A DNA stretch of 64,000 nucleotides from Paguma larvata (lineage: Eukaryota > Chordata > Mammalia > Carnivora > Viverridae). The stretch covers positions 37,313,715-37,377,714 of the forward strand of contig CM057835.1 in assembly GCA_030068075.1 (NCBI GenBank). The letters are read 5' to 3'. Shown here piece after piece: positions 1 to 12,159 of the stretch. The position numbers and the translations under genes are program-made. The notes beneath the pieces are model-generated. The model was not told where the DNA came from. It saw nothing but the letters and a program-made list of their open reading frames with translations, and did no database searches. Position 1 is the stretch's first letter; each line of letters starts with the position of its first letter.

Positions 1-225
1 AATGAAATCTGAAAAAAAGTTGAAATAAAGACAGTAGTAGGCTAATGATAATTTTAAAAAGAATGTTTTACCTTGTTTCCATTGGATACTCTTCCCTGCT
101 TTGCCAAAGAATAGTTGGTCATACATTTGTGGGTCCATTTCGGGGTTCATTATTCTGTTCTATTGATCTATGTGTTTTTGTGTAAAGAACATACTGTCTT
201 AATGATTATAGCTTCGTAATACAGC

Positions 226-857
226 TTAAAGTTCAGAATTGTGATGCCTCCATCTTTGGTTTTCTTTTTCAGCATTACTTTGGCTATTCAGGGTTTTTTT
301 CTGTTTCCATACAAATTTTAGGATTGTTTGTTCTAGCTCCGTGAAGAAAGCTGGTGTTTTTTCGATTAGGATTGCATTGAATATGTAGATTGCTTTGGGT
401 AGTATCAACATTTACAATATTTGTTCTTCCATACATGAACATGGAATGTTTGTGTCTTCAATTTCTTTGCATCTTCAATTTGTTTCATAAGCCTTCTATA
501 GTTTTTAAGCATACAGATCTTTTACTCTTTGGTTAGGTTTATTCCCAGGTATCTTATGGTTTTTGGTGCAATTGTAAATGGGATTGATTCCTTGATTTCT
601 GTTTCTGCTGCTTGATTATTGGTGGTGTATAGAAATGCAACTGATTTCTGCACCCTGATGTTATATCCTGCAACTTTACTTAATTCACCTGTCAATTCTA
701 GTGGTGTTTTGGTGGAGTCTTTTGGGTTTTCCGTATAGAGTATCATGTCATCTGCAAAGAGTGAAAGGTTGACTTCTTCCTTGCCATTTTGGATGCTTTT
801 TATTTCTTTTTGTTGTCTGATTGCTGAGGCTAGGGCTTCCAATACTATGTTGAACAA
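226..857 (-). pseudogene. L1 ORF2 reverse transcriptase fragment (inactive)
   Basis: Minus-strand reading of the inverted L1 half. The part at 522-857 carries the palm-domain signature FADDMILY and the following residues typical of L1 reverse transcriptase, and 226-411 carries the thumb-side stretch beginning [12 protein letters not shown]. The two stretches are separated by frameshifts or stops, so no full enzyme can be made. In a working element ORF2 supplies endonuclease and reverse transcriptase for retrotransposition. It is a decayed fragment, not a host gene. Confidence 0.88.
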
Positions 858-1278
858 CAGTAATGAGAGTGGAGACCCCTGTTGTGTTTCTGACCTTAGG
901 GGGAGGATGGTATTAAGGTGGCCCTTTCATATATGGTTTTCATGATGTTGAGTTATGTTCCTTCTACCCCTACTTTCTTGATGGTTTTTATTAAGAAACA
1001 ATGCTGTATTTTGTCAAATGCTTTTTCTGCATCTATTGAAAGGATCGTATAGTTCATATCCTTTCTTTTATTAATGTGGTATATCACAATGATTGATTTG
1101 TAAATATTGAACTAGCCCTGAAGTTCTGGAATAAATCCGATTTGATCATCAAAGACCTACATGTGAGACAGGAAACCATAAAAATCCTACAGGAGAACAC
1201 AGGCAGCAACTTCTTTGACCTTGGCCGCAGCAACTTCTTACGAGGCATATCTCTGGGGGCAAAGAACTAAAAACAAAA

Positions 1279-1485
1279 ATGAGCTATTGGGACCTCATCA
1301 AGATAAAAAGCTTCTGCATGGCAAAGGAAACAGTCAGCAAAACTAAAAGGCAATCGAGAGAATGGGAGAAGATATTTGCAAATGATATATCAGTTAAAGG
1401 GTTAGTATCCAAAATCTATAAAGAACTTATCAAACCCAATACCCAAAAACAATCCAGTGACGAGATGGGCAGAAGACATGAATAG
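1279..1485 (+). pseudogene. L1 ORF2 C-terminal fragment (inactive)
   Basis: The plus-strand frame [19 protein letters not shown] onward matches the C-terminal region of L1 ORF2 and lies between the inversion junction and the L1 3' UTR. It ends at a stop after about 68 residues. It is part of the same twin-primed insertion. Confidence 0.85.
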
Positions 1486-2380
1486 ACACTTTTCGAAAGT
1501 GAGATTCAGATGGCTAACAGACACATGAAAAGATGCTCAACATCACTCATCATCAGAAGAATATGAATGAAAACCACATTGAGATAACACCTCACACATG
1601 TCAGAATGGTTAAATTAACAACTCAGGCAACAATGGATGTTGGCAAGGATGTGGAGAAAGAGGAACCCTTTTGCACTATTGGTGGGAGTGCAAACTGGTG
1701 CAGCACTCTGGAGAACAGTATAGATGTTCCTCAAAAAATTAAAAATAGAACTACCCTACAACCCATGCACTGCTAGGTATTTATTTATAGGATACAGAAA
1801 TGCTGATTCAAAGGAGCACATGTACCCCAATGTTTATAGTAGTGCTATTAACAATAGCCTAATTATGGAAAGAGCCCAAATGTCCATCAAATGATGAATG
1901 GATAAGGAGGATGTAGTATATATATGTGTACACACACACACACACACACTGGAATACTACTCAGTAATTAAGAAGAATGAAATCTTGCCATTTGCAACAA
2001 TGTGGATGGAACTAGAGTGTATTATGCTAAGTGAAATAAGTGAGTCAGAGAAAGACAAATATCATATGATTTCTCTCATATGTGGAATTTAAGAAACACA
2101 GCAGATGGGTATAGGGAAAGGGAAGGAAAAATAAAATACAGAGGGAGGCACGTCATAAGAGACACTTAAGTACAAAGAACAAACTGAGGGTTGTCAGAAG
2201 GGAGGTGGGTGGGGGGATGGGCTAAGTGGGTGATGGGCAGTAAGGAGAGCACTTGTTGGGTTGAGTACTGGGTGCTACATGTAAGTGATGAATTACAGGG
2301 TTCTACTCCTGAAACCGATAATACACTGTATCTTAAGTAACTTGAATTTAAATAAATAAGTTTAAAAAAAAAGAATGTTT

Positions 2381-3061
2381 GCCATGAAAACTTGTCTTCT
2401 CAATTATAATGATGGATTTACAAATATGAAGATGAATGCCTATTCCCGTCTTTAGAGGAAAAATAAATCACTGTCACAAATAAGAAACTGTAATTTTCCT
2501 TTTCATAATTAATATCTTAGCCATGAAGTATGTTTTTATCGTATATGAAGACTTTCACAATCCTAAGTGAATACTTTTGGGAGTGGAGATAGTTTTTGAA
2601 GCTGTGATTAACCTCGAAACAAGGAAATAATAATTTATAACTTATCTCTGCCTTCAGATATGTTGAATCTTTTTAAGGGAGAGACAAAACTACTCAAAAA
2701 TCATCAGAAAAATAATTTCTAGCAAAATGAAGTCATTATTTTGAATGGCAAAAGTGGGCAGACTCTGATAAGGAAAAAGAAATGTGTGTTTTGGTTGGTT
2801 TTTCTCTTGGACATTAATTTATGTTTAGGGAAATATATATGCTACATTTAGATATCTTTGCTTGAGTTTCATGCAACTAATTTCCATAAAAGTCAAAATT
2901 TCACTCACATAATGGGAGAAACAAAGATATATATACAATAAATGTCATTTCCTTGATATTTCAATGTTATTTATTTTGTAATGAGGAATACAAAATATGT
3001 AAAACACATAAAAATACTGTATAAATCATAAAGTCATTTCTGTACCCTGCATGAATCTGAG
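2381..3061. other. Unassigned AT-rich sequence
   Basis: AT-rich DNA between the L1 and a microsatellite. There are no long open frames and no repeat I can name. Confidence 0.5.

Positions 3062-3120
<59 letters not shown>
3062..3120. repeat. Compound (TA)n(TG)n microsatellite
   Basis: About 11 AT units run directly into about 17 GT units with almost no interruption. An array this long and pure is probably length-variable between individuals. Confidence 0.97.
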
Positions 3121-3121
<1 letters not shown>

Positions 3122-3179
3122 TAGGATATAGTAATATCATTTGGAAAATTTAAATAAAGTCTTTGATGAACAAATTTTA

Positions 3180-3290
3180 GAATCAATTACCTTGTAATAA
3201 TAATATTTTATATTTATACAGTACTTTACAATTTACAAAGCACTTCCATATATGGTATATATTGTGGTTTTAAGTAATATCTTTACTTTA
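3180..3290 (-). mobile_element. MIR-like SINE remnant
   Basis: The stretch reading ATACAGTACTTTACAATTTA and then AAAGCACTTCCATATAT resembles the reverse complement of the 3' part of mammal-wide MIR-type elements. It is short and diverged, so both the name and the ends are uncertain. Confidence 0.4.
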
Positions 3291-3299
3291 AAAACAAAT

Positions 3300-5220
3300 A
3301 TATATATACTAAAAGTTACCCAGATGGCACAGGTGGAAGAGTTGAAAAGAGAAAGCCAATGAAAGATGATAAAATTAACTAGTCCATAAGATGGATGATG
3401 TATTGGAAGCCATCTTGGAGGATTTCAAGAGTCAGTGGTCAGTGATCTTCATACCAATGACAGGAAAGAAATCAAGTGAGACTCAGATTGAAATCCATCA
3501 AATCAATTGAAGGGAAAGAAGGGAGAATGGTAGAGAGAAATTGTGGGCAGGGGAGGGCTTACTGTGAAGCTAATGGAGCTAAGCATGAGACCACTCAAAT
3601 GCATGTTCTCCTTCGTATACTTAATCTTAGGTTCATATTTTCAAATCTCTCTTCTTAAAATAGGTCTCAAAACTGTGTAAGTTTTAGGGATGACAGAACT
3701 GTGGGAGAGGGAGAAGTCTGGCAAGACTTTCCCAGACCCTGCCCCTTCCTGGAGTAGAGTGCATGGGTCAAGGGCAGGTACAAGGGGATCTTGACAGTCA
3801 TGAGACTGGAGGGAGCACAAATGCCTCACATGGTGAGGTGGGGCACCTCGGTGCCTGTTGTGGTCTCTACCTCAAGGCTCTGTAGCTGGAGGGATCCTCT
3901 CTTCCTCCTGGTTCCTTCAGCTTTCCTGGTTCTGGCTTCTTTTAGGCTCTTCTGGCCAGCTGAAGGCTCCCTCTGGGAATGAGCCAGAAAATATGAATGT
4001 TATAATTTTGGTGATATCACATACAACTTAGATACTCTAGTACTTGCATTTAAAACTGGCATTCACAATATAGAGATGAATGGTAAAATATATGCTAAAA
4101 ATTTAACATTTTAATTTTACTTATTTATAATGTCATTATATAGCAAATAAAAAACAGCATAAGTAGACCGAGCACAGAAAACATGAAAAATGCTTTACAT
4201 GTACCTTTACATGTCTTCGAAGAAAGGCCTATTTTCATTTTGCTCCGGGTCCTGCAAATTTTGTTGCTGACCTTGGTGTGTGTGTGCTTAGCACAAAGAG
4301 AAAAGTTGGAGTCAGAGGAGAGTTGGGGGAAGGCATAAGTTTGATGTGCTAAATTTGATTTTGATAAGTTAGCTGCCATCACTTTTGAAGAAAGGAGAGA
4401 GTTTTGCTGAACTTCTTGCTTAAGTCAGTCAGATGTATCTGATTGGTAGAACCTAGTTCATGTGCCTGTGCCTTAGCTGCAAGGGAGGCTGGAAGAGCAT
4501 GCATTTCATGGCTTATATTTTCATAGTGCTATGCAGTCTCCTTTTCATACTCTGAGTCATAAAATTGGGACTTGTCTAAACCTGGGAGGAAGTTCAGATA
4601 CTATAGCAGAAACTGTAGGAGCCTTAATCATATGCTTTGAACCTTACCATTTTGGTATGCCCTGGATGACTTTGACATCCAGTTGCCAATGCTTTTGTTT
4701 AAAGGCTATTTCCAAAGCTAGTGAAAGGAGGCTCTGCTCATTCATGGGGCTGTCCAGAAGTACTGGGAGGAATGAAGTGCCCAAGGAGAAAGCCTCAGCA
4801 AATGACTGATAGGAGCTACATCCCTCTTCCCTCCTTCCTTGAAGGATAACTATAAGATGTGTGTTTTATACCATTTCCCAGACCTGCCAAGTGAGAGTAA
4901 CCTCTAATCTCTCACGGTGGCAGTTGACTTGATAACATACTTGTTATTGACTGTCTTCTCTTTTCTGATCCAGCTCCTCTCCCCTAGTAATGATTCCTTT
5001 ATTTCCCAAATAACCACCTTGTACTTGAATCTTTTCTCAGGGTCAGCTTCTGAAGGAACTCAAACCAAGGTAGATGCCAAAGAGCCAAAAGGCCAAAAAA
5101 CAAAAACAAATATTTGCCTCTCCTTGTGATAGAAGCGTGCATTTCTCTGCTCTGGTAACAGCTTTTTATACACATTTCTTTAATAACACTAATCTCTCTG
5201 TAAGGTAATATTTGTCTAAC
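3300..5220. other. Unassigned single-copy-looking sequence
   Basis: No gene or recognisable young repeat. Short open frames (for example 4,125-4,382 minus and 4,531-4,809 plus) lack domains and convincing splice context. Near 4,235-4,256 a segment reading ATTTTGCTCCGGGTCCTGCA recurs in similar form at about 27,730. Confidence 0.5.
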
Positions 5221-5224
5221 TGGT

Positions 5225-5345
5225 CCCTTGGTTAGGCTCACAAGATCCAGGACCATGTACATTCAGCTCAGGGCCCATTGCAGACACTGGTTATAATGGG
5301 TACCCAATAAATATCTGCCAGTACACAAGTGAACAAACTGATGAA
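5225..5345 (+). mobile_element. Possible L2 3' end
   Basis: CCCAATAAATATCTGCC followed by a GAACAAACTGATGAATGG tail resembles the end of an L2 element, which normally reads CAATAAATATTTG and then GAATGAATG units. It is only a short match. Confidence 0.35.
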
Positions 5346-6390
5346 TGGTTCTGTGTTTATCCAAACATGATGGCTCATGAAAGACTTATATGAAAAATGT
5401 TCACCTTATTACTGATATCTGAAATTCTGATTGAAGGGATTATGATTATCTCTGTATTTTCCAATTTGGCCAATTTTATTTTTGGCCTGGTTGCTGTGTA
5501 GACGTGGGCATGTGATCAGCACTAATTTGTGTATGTGAGGGTGTGCAAAGAACAATGCCCTACTGTGTTTTTTTTTTTTTGTTGTTTTTTGTTTTTTTGT
5601 TATTTGCTTGAAATTACGGAAAAATGTCTCCAAAATCTGTCTTCAACATGGCAAACTGTACTAAGCAGGCCTGAACTGGGTGGCAAACCTTGCTTCTCTT
5701 ATTTATGCCTAAAAGTTTTTGAAACACCCAGGAGGGTGTGTCTTATCAGAGACTCAGACAAACATAGTGTTCTGTTCCATGAGTTTGATTCTAGCATTTT
5801 CCGCAGAGGTGTCCTTTAACGTTTTTCTTGCTGAGTTTTTATGCTGAATTTAAAGCCAGTGAAATATGCCAGCTCAGGGCTTCTCAAATAAGAGGATCTC
5901 TGTTTCCTAGAGAATAAGTTTGGCTCATAAGAGCTAATGCCACCCACATTCCAGAACCATACCAGAATGTAGGCTCCAAGCAAATGCCTATGCATACTCT
6001 TTACCTTCCCAGAATAAAAACATCTTTGAAAGTGCATCAGTTTGAAGGTCAAATCTGATTTCTTTATACTTTCCCTAGTTTTTGCATAATTTTTTTTCTC
6101 ATTCTTAAAACAATGAACGGGAAGCCATGCAGATGGCAGAGTGTGTTAAAGGCGTTAAGCAAGTGTCTATTAATACTGAAGGAAGCACTGAGTTCTTCAG
6201 GCACATACATACAGAAGAATATGCTGAACCAGTGAAAGCAAAATATGCTTTTCATTGTTCTAAGTCAGAGATCATTTCTAGTTTGAATAATGGAATAGGA
6301 AAATGTGAGTGCCTGGATGGGCAGTAGGAGTATCTCAGGGATAATTATTCGGGGAATAAGTGGCTAAACTCTATTTACAACCTTAAACCC
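5346..6390. other. Unassigned sequence with a T-rich run
   Basis: Contains a poly-T/GT-rich run at about 5,568-5,604 but no clear element. Open frames on both strands are under 100 codons and low in complexity. Confidence 0.45.
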
Positions 6391-6480
6391 GTCTTGCCAG
6401 ATAACATAACAAATTCATAGATTCCAGGGATTGGAAAGTGGGCATCTTTGGGGACCTTTATTACGCCTCCCACAAGATGA
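6390..6480 (-). mobile_element. MaLR (MLT1-type) LTR fragment
   Basis: The stretch AACAAATTCATAGATTCCAG, then GGGCATCTTTGGGGACC and GCCTCCCACA, looks like the antisense of the first 90 bases of an MLT1-type LTR. The remainder is missing. Confidence 0.5.
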
Positions 6481-7236
6481 TTTATAAAACTACATAAAAA
6501 TAGCAAAACAACATAAGCTAAAACAAGAAAAGAGTTTAGACTAATACAAGAAAAACCTAAATTGATAGGGGCATAAAGTGGTCTAGAAGTTAAGCCAACA
6601 GAAAAATGCACACGGATGAGGTCCTATACACTATACTTTGAGTTCCAAGTCAGTGATTCCTAAACCCTGGGTTTAAATCATACTTTTGAATGCTCTAACT
6701 TTGGTGGCATTCTGGAGGGGATTAAAAGAATCAAAACAAGACTAATTATGTAACCAATAATTATATCACAAACTCTGACCCAGTATAATTGTTATCTCCC
6801 ATTTTTATTAAAACAATCCTAGAGAACTTGACTGCCCTGAAGCATAGTCATTATTTAAATAGAGCTGGTTATGGCTTATGCTTTATTTTCCCATGAAATC
6901 AGGAGACGCAGGTCGTTGCCTATTCTGTGAACCACTTCCTTTGGGTTCTAGCTTAATTTTTCTTTGTGCCTCTCTCATCTTATTGCAGCAGATGGATCCC
7001 ACTTTGCACAGTATTAAAAAATTTGCTCAGTACAGCATTCTATTTGATAAAAATTTCCATGACAGTAGGTATACTCAACTGTAACAACAACAACAACAAA
7101 ATATAAATGCTGGCCAAAATATGGGTACATACCCATGCTATACCGAAAGGTCAAAACACACCAGTTCAAGCTCTCTGTCTTTAAATACAAGAAAGATACA
7201 TCTGACCTGTAACATAATCCATAGCATATATAGGAT
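6481..7236. other. Unassigned sequence
   Basis: AT-rich, with a short CAA run at 7,084-7,098. Nothing else is recognisable. Confidence 0.45.
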
Positions 7237-7250
7237 AAGAACTTTAAAAT

Positions 7251-7461
7251 AATTTTAAAAATGTTTTTAATGTTTATTTATTTGAGAGAGAGAGAGAATC
7301 AGAGTGTGAGTGGGAAAGGGGCAGAGAGAGAGAGAGAGAATCAGAAGCAGTCTCCAGCTCGGGCTGCCAGCGCAGAGCCCGATATGGGGCTTGAACAAAC
7401 TGCAAGATCATGACCTGAGCCAAAGTCAGTTGCTTAACTGACTGGGCCACTCGGGTGCCTC
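7251..7461 (-). mobile_element. CAN-type tRNA-derived SINE (feliform type)
   Basis: The reverse complement shows the SINE head (GGCACCCGAGTGGCCCAGTC-like), the GGTCATGATCTTGCAG region, the TC-rich run and an A/T-rich tail. Imperfect duplications of about 14 bases flank it (7,237-7,250 and 7,462-7,475, about 11 of 14 matching). Divergence is moderate. Confidence 0.92.
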
Positions 7462-7499
7462 AAGAATATTAAATTCTTGGCGAAGGCCAACTATTCCTG

Positions 7500-7740
7500 A
7501 TAATAACTAACATTCTTACAGTACTTACTGTATCTCTGATTTACCTAACACTCTTAAATACCTTTACATACTTTAACTGATTTAATTTGTATGAGGGGCT
7601 TCTGTTCCCAGTCCCATTTCACCAGAAAAGAAATTAAGGCACAGAGAGGCTAGTTGACCTCCCCTTGTTAATAAGTGGCAATCTGAGATTCGAATCCAGC
7701 TAGTCTGGTTCAACAACATGCTTTTACCATCAGTAGCATT
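7500..7740 (-). mobile_element. MIR SINE remnant
   Basis: The order of landmarks is that of reversed MIR: a CATTTCACCAGAAAAGAAA-like block, AAGGCACAGAGAGGCTAG, AATAAGTGGCAATCTGAGAT and then TTCGAATCCAG. It is ancient and diverged. Confidence 0.75.
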
Positions 7741-7899
7741 GCTTCAAAGAACAAAGCCAAAAATGCGTCCCCACAATCCTTACAAAGATGACATTGTGCC
7801 AGGCTTTATATGAAACTTACTGTTTTGCATAACTCCATCTAATTGGATATTTTACCATTGGAAGGGGGTTGAAAATGATACCTCAGTCTTTGAAAATCT

Positions 7900-8311
7900 T
7901 CTATTCTAGAAAGTTCCTTTACCTAGCATGCTGTCCTCTTTTCTCTCCTCCACATTTCATTGCTTAACTCCTAACACTGATCTTAGAACAGGTCTCACTT
8001 CTTTAGGAAGCTTCCAGTACTCTCTTGTTTCCATTCTTTAATTGCATTTTTGTGTTAGGTACTCAAATAAAATACTGCGTTTTGTCCTTCATAGCGTTCA
8101 CTGTAGTTTGTAATTAATTAGTATGAATTTGTTTGTTTTGTTTAATTTGTGATTCAATATGTGTATCCTCTACTGGACCGTCACATCCATGAAGGAAGGA
8201 ACCATGTCTACTGTCTGCCTCCACTGGACCCTTAGAAGTAGCAGTGTCTGTCACATGAGAGGTGATTAGTAAACATTTGTGGGTTGAATGTAGGAAATCC
8301 CAGTTTCTGTT
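7900..8311 (+). mobile_element. L2 LINE 3' end
   Basis: The stretch runs through CATGAAGGAAGGAACCATGT and ends with GTAAACATTTGTGGGTTGAA, the usual L2 3' terminus (stop-rich UTR and short terminal repeat). The 5' limit is approximate. Confidence 0.7.
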
Positions 8312-9000
8312 TAACTTGTCCTTCATTTCACTTTTTATTATAAGAAATTTTATATCTCAAATTATAGGACTAATTAATTTGGTTACAAAAATATGATTTG
8401 AAAATATTTCATTTCTGAAATTCTATATTTATTATACTTAGCAAAACATATCATTTGCATAGACAGAAGGTGAAGAATGATACTGATCTTATTACTATTC
8501 ACTGTTCCTTGCACATGTCCTCCTTGCCTCTCACTGTATCCTACTTCCTTAGCTCAATCAAATTCCAGTTAAATGCAGTCTTGCCTCCACTGTCCTTCAC
8601 CTGCAGAGTGACCGAGCTAAAGAAAACCACAACCTGTGATGACTGGGTAATACTTTAAATCGATGATCCCAACTAACTGCTTAATGAGTATTTTAGTAAC
8701 TATACTGAGGGGAAAAAAAAACATGGGGATGTGAAAAGTACCATTTTTTTAAAATAAAAAATGTTTACTTGAATTAATGGTAAATAGATTCTGAGAAAGG
8801 AATTAAGTAGCCCAAGCAGAAGGCTTAAGCATGTTGATTTCCAAGGGTGCGTTGATTTGAGTACCAATGCAGATCAAGTTTTCTATTAATTTGTCAAAAT
8901 CTGGTATTCTCTGGGAAAGTGTAGTTGTGATTATGTGAGGCCTCCAGGGCACAAATGACTGTATCGTGAATCCTGAAGCCCTGTGGATGGAGATGGCACC
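8312..9000. other. Unassigned sequence
   Basis: No repeat or gene can be supported. A 67-codon open frame at 8,455-8,658 has no visible domain. Confidence 0.45.
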
Positions 9001-9002
9001 TC

Positions 9003-9180
9003 AGGATGTATCAAATATTTATTGACTCTTCACTAGCAAAGTCCTTCTCTGTACTTGGCCTCTTGATAAACGCCTGTGTGAACTTTGGGCATTTAGAGTT
9101 ACACAGAAGGGGGAGGGCAGGAACAATCCAGGCTGAGGGAACAGGAAAGAGAATGAAGACGTCAAGAAAACCTAATCTTG
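9003..9180 (-). mobile_element. L2 LINE fragment (antisense)
   Basis: Begins with TCAAATATTTATTGACT, the reversed L2 3' terminus, and later has CAATCCAGGCTGAGGGAACA as in reversed L2 UTR. It is internally rearranged. Confidence 0.5.
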
Positions 9181-9189
9181 GGTCTTAGA

Positions 9190-9815
9190 GGATGACCAAA
9201 ATAGATGAAAATTGCAGTGTACTTAGAATTCAAAGCTAAGTGACTTTCTCGTGTTTCTTTGTAAAATTTAGCTTGCATTTTTATCAAAGTAATACATATT
9301 CATAGTTGTTCTTTTTTAAAAAACAAGTTTATGAAAAACAGTGGTTTGCCTGCCTTGCTTCTGCCCACTCTGAAGTCAGCCTTTCTGGAGGCCACCACTC
9401 TTCCGACTCTTTGAACTGCTTCTTTGTGCCACAGTTCTAATTAACATGCTTGTATTGTTATTTATTTTTCAACCTCAGGCATTTTATTGACTCCAACTCT
9501 GAAAAAGAAACAATTAGCCCTCTTAACACCACATTCCCACCTACACATAACTTCGCTTTTTCCCATTTTCCAAATATAGTCATTCTGCAATTTGAGGTTA
9601 AGTCAATATTGCAGTGTTTATGTTCATGAGACTGTGGGTGGGCATTTTGTGTACACTTAAAACAGTATTTTTATTTATTTGGGACTTCAAATACTGATCC
9701 AATTCCCTACGGTTATAATTTATTTTAATTTTTTACTTTAAGTTTTTAAATTAAACATATACATTTTTATTATTCTATTGGTATTAGCAGTTGTTTGTAA
9801 GGGGACTTTATTTAT
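9190..9815. other. Unassigned sequence, possible very old L1 debris
   Basis: The stretch around 9,280-9,310 (AAAGTAATACATATTCATAG) resembles antisense ancient L1 3' UTRs, but not enough to annotate. Confidence 0.35.
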
Positions 9816-9968
9816 TTATTATTTTTAATGTTTTATTTATTTTTGAGAGAGAGAGAGAGACAGAATCTGAAGCGGGCTCCAGGCTCTGAGTTGTCAGCAC
9901 AGAGCCCGACATGGAGCTACAACTGTGAGAAGTGGTACGCTTAACCGACTGAGCCACCTAGGCAATCC
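9816..9968 (-). mobile_element. CAN-type SINE, shortened
   Basis: Antisense copy with the GAGAGA run, GGCTCCAGGCTCTGAG, GTCAGCACAGAGCCCGACAT and a head reading CGACTGAGCCACCTAGG. It is about 50 bases shorter than the others, with losses around the centre and the A-box/B-box interval. Confidence 0.88.
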
Positions 9969-10706
9969 TATAAGGGGACTTTTATTAATGTTTGGTCCCT
10001 TTTACAAATTTAGTTCAATAAAATACTGAACTTCAAACTTTATTTTCTATTTGCTATTTTTAAGTATTTTATTTTGCCAACTAATAACCCAAACTGAGAA
10101 TTTAATCCTAATAAATCTAGCAAAGAAAATTTATAAATATGGCGATTCCCCAGTTATCATAAACATTCAGCATGGCTGATATATTTTCTAAAATTTTCTT
10201 ATACTTTCCATCCAAAATCCTTAAGACCCAATCAAATATTCCAGAATCTTAGTAGTAATCTGTTGGATTCTCTAATCTCAGAATGTCAAATTCTTAAATA
10301 CCAAATTAAAACAAAGGTATCAACATATTTGTTATGGGCTAAATTTAATATTTTACATTTTATCCTAAGCTTCCAAGAGTTAGAGATGGTCACACGAAAG
10401 TAACGAGTACTTCTTTCCCATCTCAGTTGACCGTGCTGACCCAGGGCAGTGCCTAAAGTTATTATTTTTTTAAGGTAAGCCCTTAAAAAAAAAAAAGGAG
10501 TTAATCTTCTGGTCTATGTACTGGGATTCCAGTAACTCATTACTTAATTTTTAAGTTTAATCTGAGTCTGAACCCTTGTTCCTCCATGCCCCCACATTCA
10601 AGTTGTTTCATTGCTTGATTGTGTCATTCTGCTGGATAATATTATAAATTCTTTTATTATCCTTCTGGTTTGGAAAGGTCACACAATATCACAGATGTTT
10701 AAACAA
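9969..10706. other. Unassigned AT-rich sequence
   Basis: No recognisable gene or repeat beyond a short A run at 10,484-10,497. Confidence 0.45.
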
Positions 10707-10716
10707 CATCCAGTTT

Positions 10717-10988
10717 TATTTAGTTGTTTTTTTTTTTCTTTTAATTTTTATTAGCGAAGAGTAGCTGACATACAGTGTTATATTAGTTTCAGGTGTGCAA
10801 TGTAGTAATTCCATAATCTTGTATATTGCCAAGTGCTCACTGCGATAAATGTAGCCACCATCTGTCACTGTAGAACGTTTTTACAATATTATCGACTCTG
10901 TTCCCGATGCTGTACTTTTCATCCCTGTGACTTATTTATTGTATAACGGAGAGTTTGTGCCACTTAATCTCCTTCGCTTATTTCACCC
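10717..10988 (-). mobile_element. Young L1 3'-UTR fragment, 5'-truncated
   Basis: Antisense L1 3' UTR with the landmark AGTTTCAGGTGTGCAATGTA after a T-rich run (the reversed poly-A). The 10-bp duplication CATCCAGTTT lies at 10,707-10,716 and 10,989-10,998, which fixes both ends. No ORF2 sequence is included. Confidence 0.9.
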
Positions 10989-10998
10989 CATCCAGTTT

Positions 10999-11933
10999 GT
11001 ATACACTTCCGTGTTTTGTTGTCATTCTAAATGGCAATCACCATGCAAGTAGTACATTAGAGCTGCCTGATGTTCTATTATTGCATTTCCTATGTTGAAA
11101 ATATTATTTCATTGTTTTTGCATTTGCTTTGTTATTTTGCTCCCACTATAGTTTATAGAATCTAAGCCATGCCCTTTTTTGTCTTATATGTTTACATATC
11201 TAAAATCAGAACTCCAAAAATGAAAGTTTAGAAATACCTTGATTAATTTACTTTGTATTTCTTCTTTATGTATATTCAACGTGTTATAGATCCATGTCTA
11301 CCTAGGTTTAAATTTTAATACATATAAAATAAAATGTAGTCATACTTAATTGGTCAACCATTTCCTTCTTAGTAGTATATGAAATGATGGTACATTTTAG
11401 AGTCTAGGATATCTTGGATTTGATGAAATATGCTGCCATTTATTTATTCTAAGACTCTCTGAAAGGAGTATGAAATTCCTTTTGGTATTGCCAGGCACGA
11501 GTATCAGGTCATACACTAGCATTTCTCCGTATTCCGGTCTGGTCTGGTTGTTCTCGGAGTCTCCCTGCCCAGCTGTTTTTGGGGAACTTCCTTCTCTCTC
11601 TCCTCTCCTGGATTCCCTATTTCTGGGATCTCATATCTCCTTTCTTGGCTTATTCCCCCATATTGGAGGGCTCACTCTTGAGCTCTTGAATTTCTAGAAA
11701 ATACTTTAGCTGACTTTATCATAATAATAGTTATTATTAGCAGCAGCAGCAGTAATTTTCTCTGTGTGGTTACCTTTTTTGTTGTTTGTAATTATTCTTT
11801 ATTTTTTTAAGGAACATTTATCATTTAAATGCTGCTCATTCTAGATCGATCCCCAATTATTCTTGTTTCCTATTTTTCTGCATTTTGTCTGTTTTTCTGT
11901 TTTCAAATAGATTTTCTTAAACTTATCTCTTTT
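10999..11933. other. Unassigned sequence
   Basis: Includes a short AGC-triplet stretch near 11,741-11,752 and some pyrimidine-rich text at 11,590-11,660. No element can be named. The open frame 11,470-11,697 is low complexity. Confidence 0.4.
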
Positions 11934-12149
11934 TCTTTAATGTTTATTTTGAAAGAAAGAGAAAGGGAGAGAGAGAGAGTGCAAGCAGGGGAGAGGCAGA
12001 GAGAGAGAGACAGAGAGAGACAATTCCAAGTAGGCTCTGTGCTCTCAGCTCATAGCCTCACACAGGGCTTGATCTCACGAACCCTTAGATCACGACCTGA
12101 GCCGAAATCAAGTATCAGATGCTTAACTGACTGATCCACCCTGACACAC
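11934..12149 (-). mobile_element. CAN-type SINE
   Basis: Antisense copy with an expanded GA run (about 11,950-12,023), then GGCTCTGTGCTCTCAGCTCA, ATCACGACCTGAGC and a diverged head. CTCTTTT occurs on each side as a probable duplication. Confidence 0.88.
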
Positions 12150-12159
12150 CTCTTTTGGT

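Larger units (their letters stand above)
56..2380 (+). mobile_element. LINE-1 with inverted 5' part (twin-primed insertion), including its target-site duplications
   Basis: Two L1 pieces lie head to head. From about 69 to 1,140 the minus strand encodes ORF2 reverse transcriptase, including the catalytic FADDMILY stretch near 730-760. From about 1,140 to 2,363 the plus strand encodes the ORF2 C-terminus (beginning near the IKDLHVRQETIKIL stretch), then the 3' UTR and an A-rich end. The same 13 bases, AAAAAGAATGTTT, occur at 56-68 and 2,368-2,380, so both pieces arrived in one insertion event. That layout is the known result of twin priming during target-primed reverse transcription. Part of ORF2 between the two pieces is missing. 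Frames are broken by stops, so the copy is dead. The 3' UTR resembles carnivore L1s. A short CA run lies at about 1,930-1,950. Confidence 0.9.
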
